Assembly: GCF_002104515.1 (NCBI RefSeq)
Contig: NZ_NBOE01000002.1
Span: 434,001 to 498,000, forward strand
Direction: 5' to 3'
DNA length: 64,000 bases
DNA from: Colwellia polaris
Lineage (GTDB): Bacteria > Pseudomonadota > Gammaproteobacteria > Enterobacterales > Alteromonadaceae
In this document: piece by piece, positions 62,690 to 64,000 of the stretch
Layout of the letters: each line of letters starts with the position of its first letter
Numbering within the stretch: position 1 is the stretch's first letter
Position numbers and translations under genes: made by a program
The notes under the pieces: generated by a model
Told to the model about the DNA's origin: nothing
Databases searched by the model: none
What the model saw: only the letters and a program-made list of their open reading frames with translations

Positions 62690-62835
62690 TTGTCTCTGTC
62701 AATTTTTTTCGGATGCTAAAACCAGCTAATGCTGCGGATTAATACACCTGAAATTTAATCTTTCAGAGTTTAATTGTGCCTTTCAATATTGAACAGGCGG
62801 TTAATGTAGACCCTATCGGCGACTACATTATTAAA

Positions 62836-62862
62836 GATGGGATTAATGAATATTATTTCAAG
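62836..62862 (-). promoter_or_regulatory. Sigma-32 promoter of ibpA
   Basis: On the minus strand: CTTGAAA, 14 bp, then CCCATCT, close to the consensus CTTGAAA-N(11-16)-CCCCATnT. It lies about 180 bp before the ibpA start, leaving a leader long enough for the thermometer. Confidence 0.7.
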
Positions 62863-63065
62863 AGTAAGTTTGATTATTTTTTAAATAAAATTATTTTAAA
62901 ATAAACGGGCTTGCATTAAGTTATTGATACTTAATAGATAAGTTGGATTGTTTTTTTACTATTATTTTTAAATAATATTAAGACGTTATAATAGCGGTTA
63001 AGAGAAGTCATAGTAAGGGAATGGCAAATTATGACGACCCTTACTATTTTATTCTTAAAAAATTG

Positions 63066-63713
63066 CTACTCTGAATTTGCGTTTGTTGTAAGTTCAGCTG
63101 GCTTAACAGCTTGGCTTATGGATTTTAATTTAGTGAGTGCAGTTTCATAATCTGGGTGTTGAGAAATATTCGCGACTAATTCTTTGTAGGCTAATTTACC
63201 TTCGGTATCAATAATAATAATGGCACGGGTTAGCAGCCCCATATCTTTAATCAGTAAGCCATAGTTATGACCAAAATCACGCCAAACTGAGTCAGACAAA
63301 ACCCTGATATGATCTACCTTCTCTGTTTTGCAAAAACGCTTTTGTGCAAAAGGTAGATCATTGCTTATGGTTAGCATTACAACATCTTTTGGTAAGTTTT
63401 CTACTTCGTCATTAAAACGTTTGGTTTGTATTGAACAGACACCAGTATCTAAACTAGGCACCACAGAGATCAATACTGACTTGCCCTTGAATTCACTTAA
63501 TGTTACTGGCGAAAATGACTCGGTGACGACTTTAAAGTCAGGAGCTTTATCACCCACTTTTATTTGGTTGCCCAACAAAGTTACGTACTTATTACCTGCC
63601 ATCACTAAATTTGTTGTTTCAGTTAATTCCACATGAGATGTTTCGGCAGCAGCTGAAAATGCAAATACGGAGCTGAGTAAGGCAATTGTTGGTAATGTTA
63701 AAATTTTCATCAT
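63066..63713 (-). CDS. tpx: Exported thiol peroxidase (Tpx-type peroxiredoxin)
   Basis: A 215-aa protein: signal peptide MMKILTLPTIALLSSVFAFS to about AAAE, then the Tpx motif SLDTGVCSIQTKRF with the peroxidatic Cys and a probable resolving Cys in AQKRFCKTE. Reduces hydroperoxides with thioredoxin-type donors. The signal peptide is unusual, since the common E. coli Tpx lacks a cleaved one. The 3' flank is an AT-rich stretch up to the ibpA promoter. Confidence 0.92.
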   Translation of the reverse strand: MMKILTLPTIALLSSVFAFSAAAETSHVELTETTNLVMAGNKYVTLLGNQIKVGDKAPDFKVVTESFSPVTLSEFKGKSVLISVVPSLDTGVCSIQTKRFNDEVENLPKDVVMLTISNDLPFAQKRFCKTEKVDHIRVLSDSVWRDFGHNYGLLIKDMGLLTRAIIIIDTEGKLAYKELVANISQHPDYETALTKLKSISQAVKPAELTTNANSE

Positions 63714-63932
63714 TCGATTATTAACTTAGGGTAAAATAGAAATCAAGCTTACCTATGTGATGGAAAAAATGCGAATTAATCGTGTTTTATTTTTAATATC
63801 CAACTATGGTTTAAAGTAGTGGTGCGAGCTGAAATGGATTATTGAGTGACTAATTTTCCCTCAATTCTTTACTCAAAAGGGCTTACGCGTAGTTTTTTGT
63901 TTTTTTCTTTAGCAATCTTGGGTTTTTCCGTT

Positions 63933-64000
63933 ATGACAACTTCATTATTGATTTGTGACGACTCTACTGTAGCGCGCAAGCAAGTTGCACGTTCTCTGCC
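63933..64000 (+). CDS. Response regulator (N-terminal fragment, cut by the window edge)
   Basis: ATG at 63933 followed by TSLLICDDSTVARKQVARSL, the beginning of a receiver domain with the acidic pair DD at residues 9-10. The rest lies outside the window. Nothing can be said about the output domain. Confidence 0.7.
   Translation, partial: MTTSLLICDDSTVARKQVARSL

Noticed and set aside
62776-62904. Plus-strand ORF of 42 codons from GTG, antisense to the ibpA promoter region.
   Set aside because: It has no ribosome binding site and overlaps a good sigma-32 promoter on the other strand. The composition is protein-like, so it is not fully excluded.
1-64000. CRISPR array, tRNA or rRNA genes, classical insertion sequences.
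   Set aside because: No array of direct repeats with spacers, no cloverleaf or rRNA sequence, and no transposase were seen.

Overview
The window is chromosomal DNA of a low-GC marine gammaproteobacterium, most likely Colwelliaceae (Colwellia/Thalassotalea type). Pointers are the AT-rich composition, the sapA-pspF-pspABC-ycjXF-tyrR gene order shared with enterics, phhAB/tyrR/maiA aromatic amino acid genes, a long TonB-dependent receptor and a ttpC-type TonB2 system. I ran no database search; family calls come from motifs read by eye.

Layout. 1-9.6 kb: a SapA-like lipoprotein (cut by the left edge) and PspF, divergent from pspABC behind a sigma-54-type promoter; then ycjX-ycjF, phhA-phhB and tyrR, with near-perfect TyrR boxes before phhA and tyrR; then maiA. 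10.3-16.3 kb: a DUF3014 protein, an acyltransferase, the 4.5S RNA gene (ffs), and on the minus strand an SLC13-type permease, a ComFB-like protein, PriC and a TSUP transporter. 17-33 kb: a TonB-dependent receptor whose first codons are disrupted by an 8-bp tandem duplication, a block of putative modifying enzymes (TPR-2OG oxygenase, methyltransferase, AspH-like protein, TPR-sulfotransferase, two tandem 2OG oxygenases) and a six-gene TonB2 operon. 33.4-37.2 kb: a response regulator, apt, dnaX (with a programmed-frameshift signal) and ybaB.

37.2-49.6 kb is a mobile island inserted in the 3' end of ybaB, bounded by a 19-bp direct repeat. It carries a tyrosine integrase, an excisionase-like gene, small unknown genes, an LRR protein, an exported HEAT-repeat protein, a divergent MobV-type relaxase and a 1369-aa KAP P-loop NTPase with membrane segments. 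I read it as an integrative mobilizable element with a possible defence cargo (LRR, HEAT, KAP).

49.7-64 kb is ordinary chromosome: a SEL1 protein, a FrnE-like DsbA protein, a KAS III-like enzyme, a thioesterase, an MTHFR-like enzyme, DusC, an S9 peptidase, SDR, an alkyltransferase-like protein, an M20 amidohydrolase, IbpA-type Hsp20 (sigma-32 promoter and ROSE-like thermometer), an exported Tpx and the start of a response regulator. In it, at 58.7 kb, is an exported protein made of six 18-aa GKCGEGKCGESKMK-type repeats that looks like an HvfA-family RiPP metallophore precursor without its maturation enzymes nearby.

The most notable items are the 8-bp switch-like duplication in the receptor, the island with its relaxase and KAP/HEAT/LRR cargo, the orphan HvfA-like precursor, and the receptor-oxygenase-methyltransferase-sulfotransferase-TonB2 neighbourhood.
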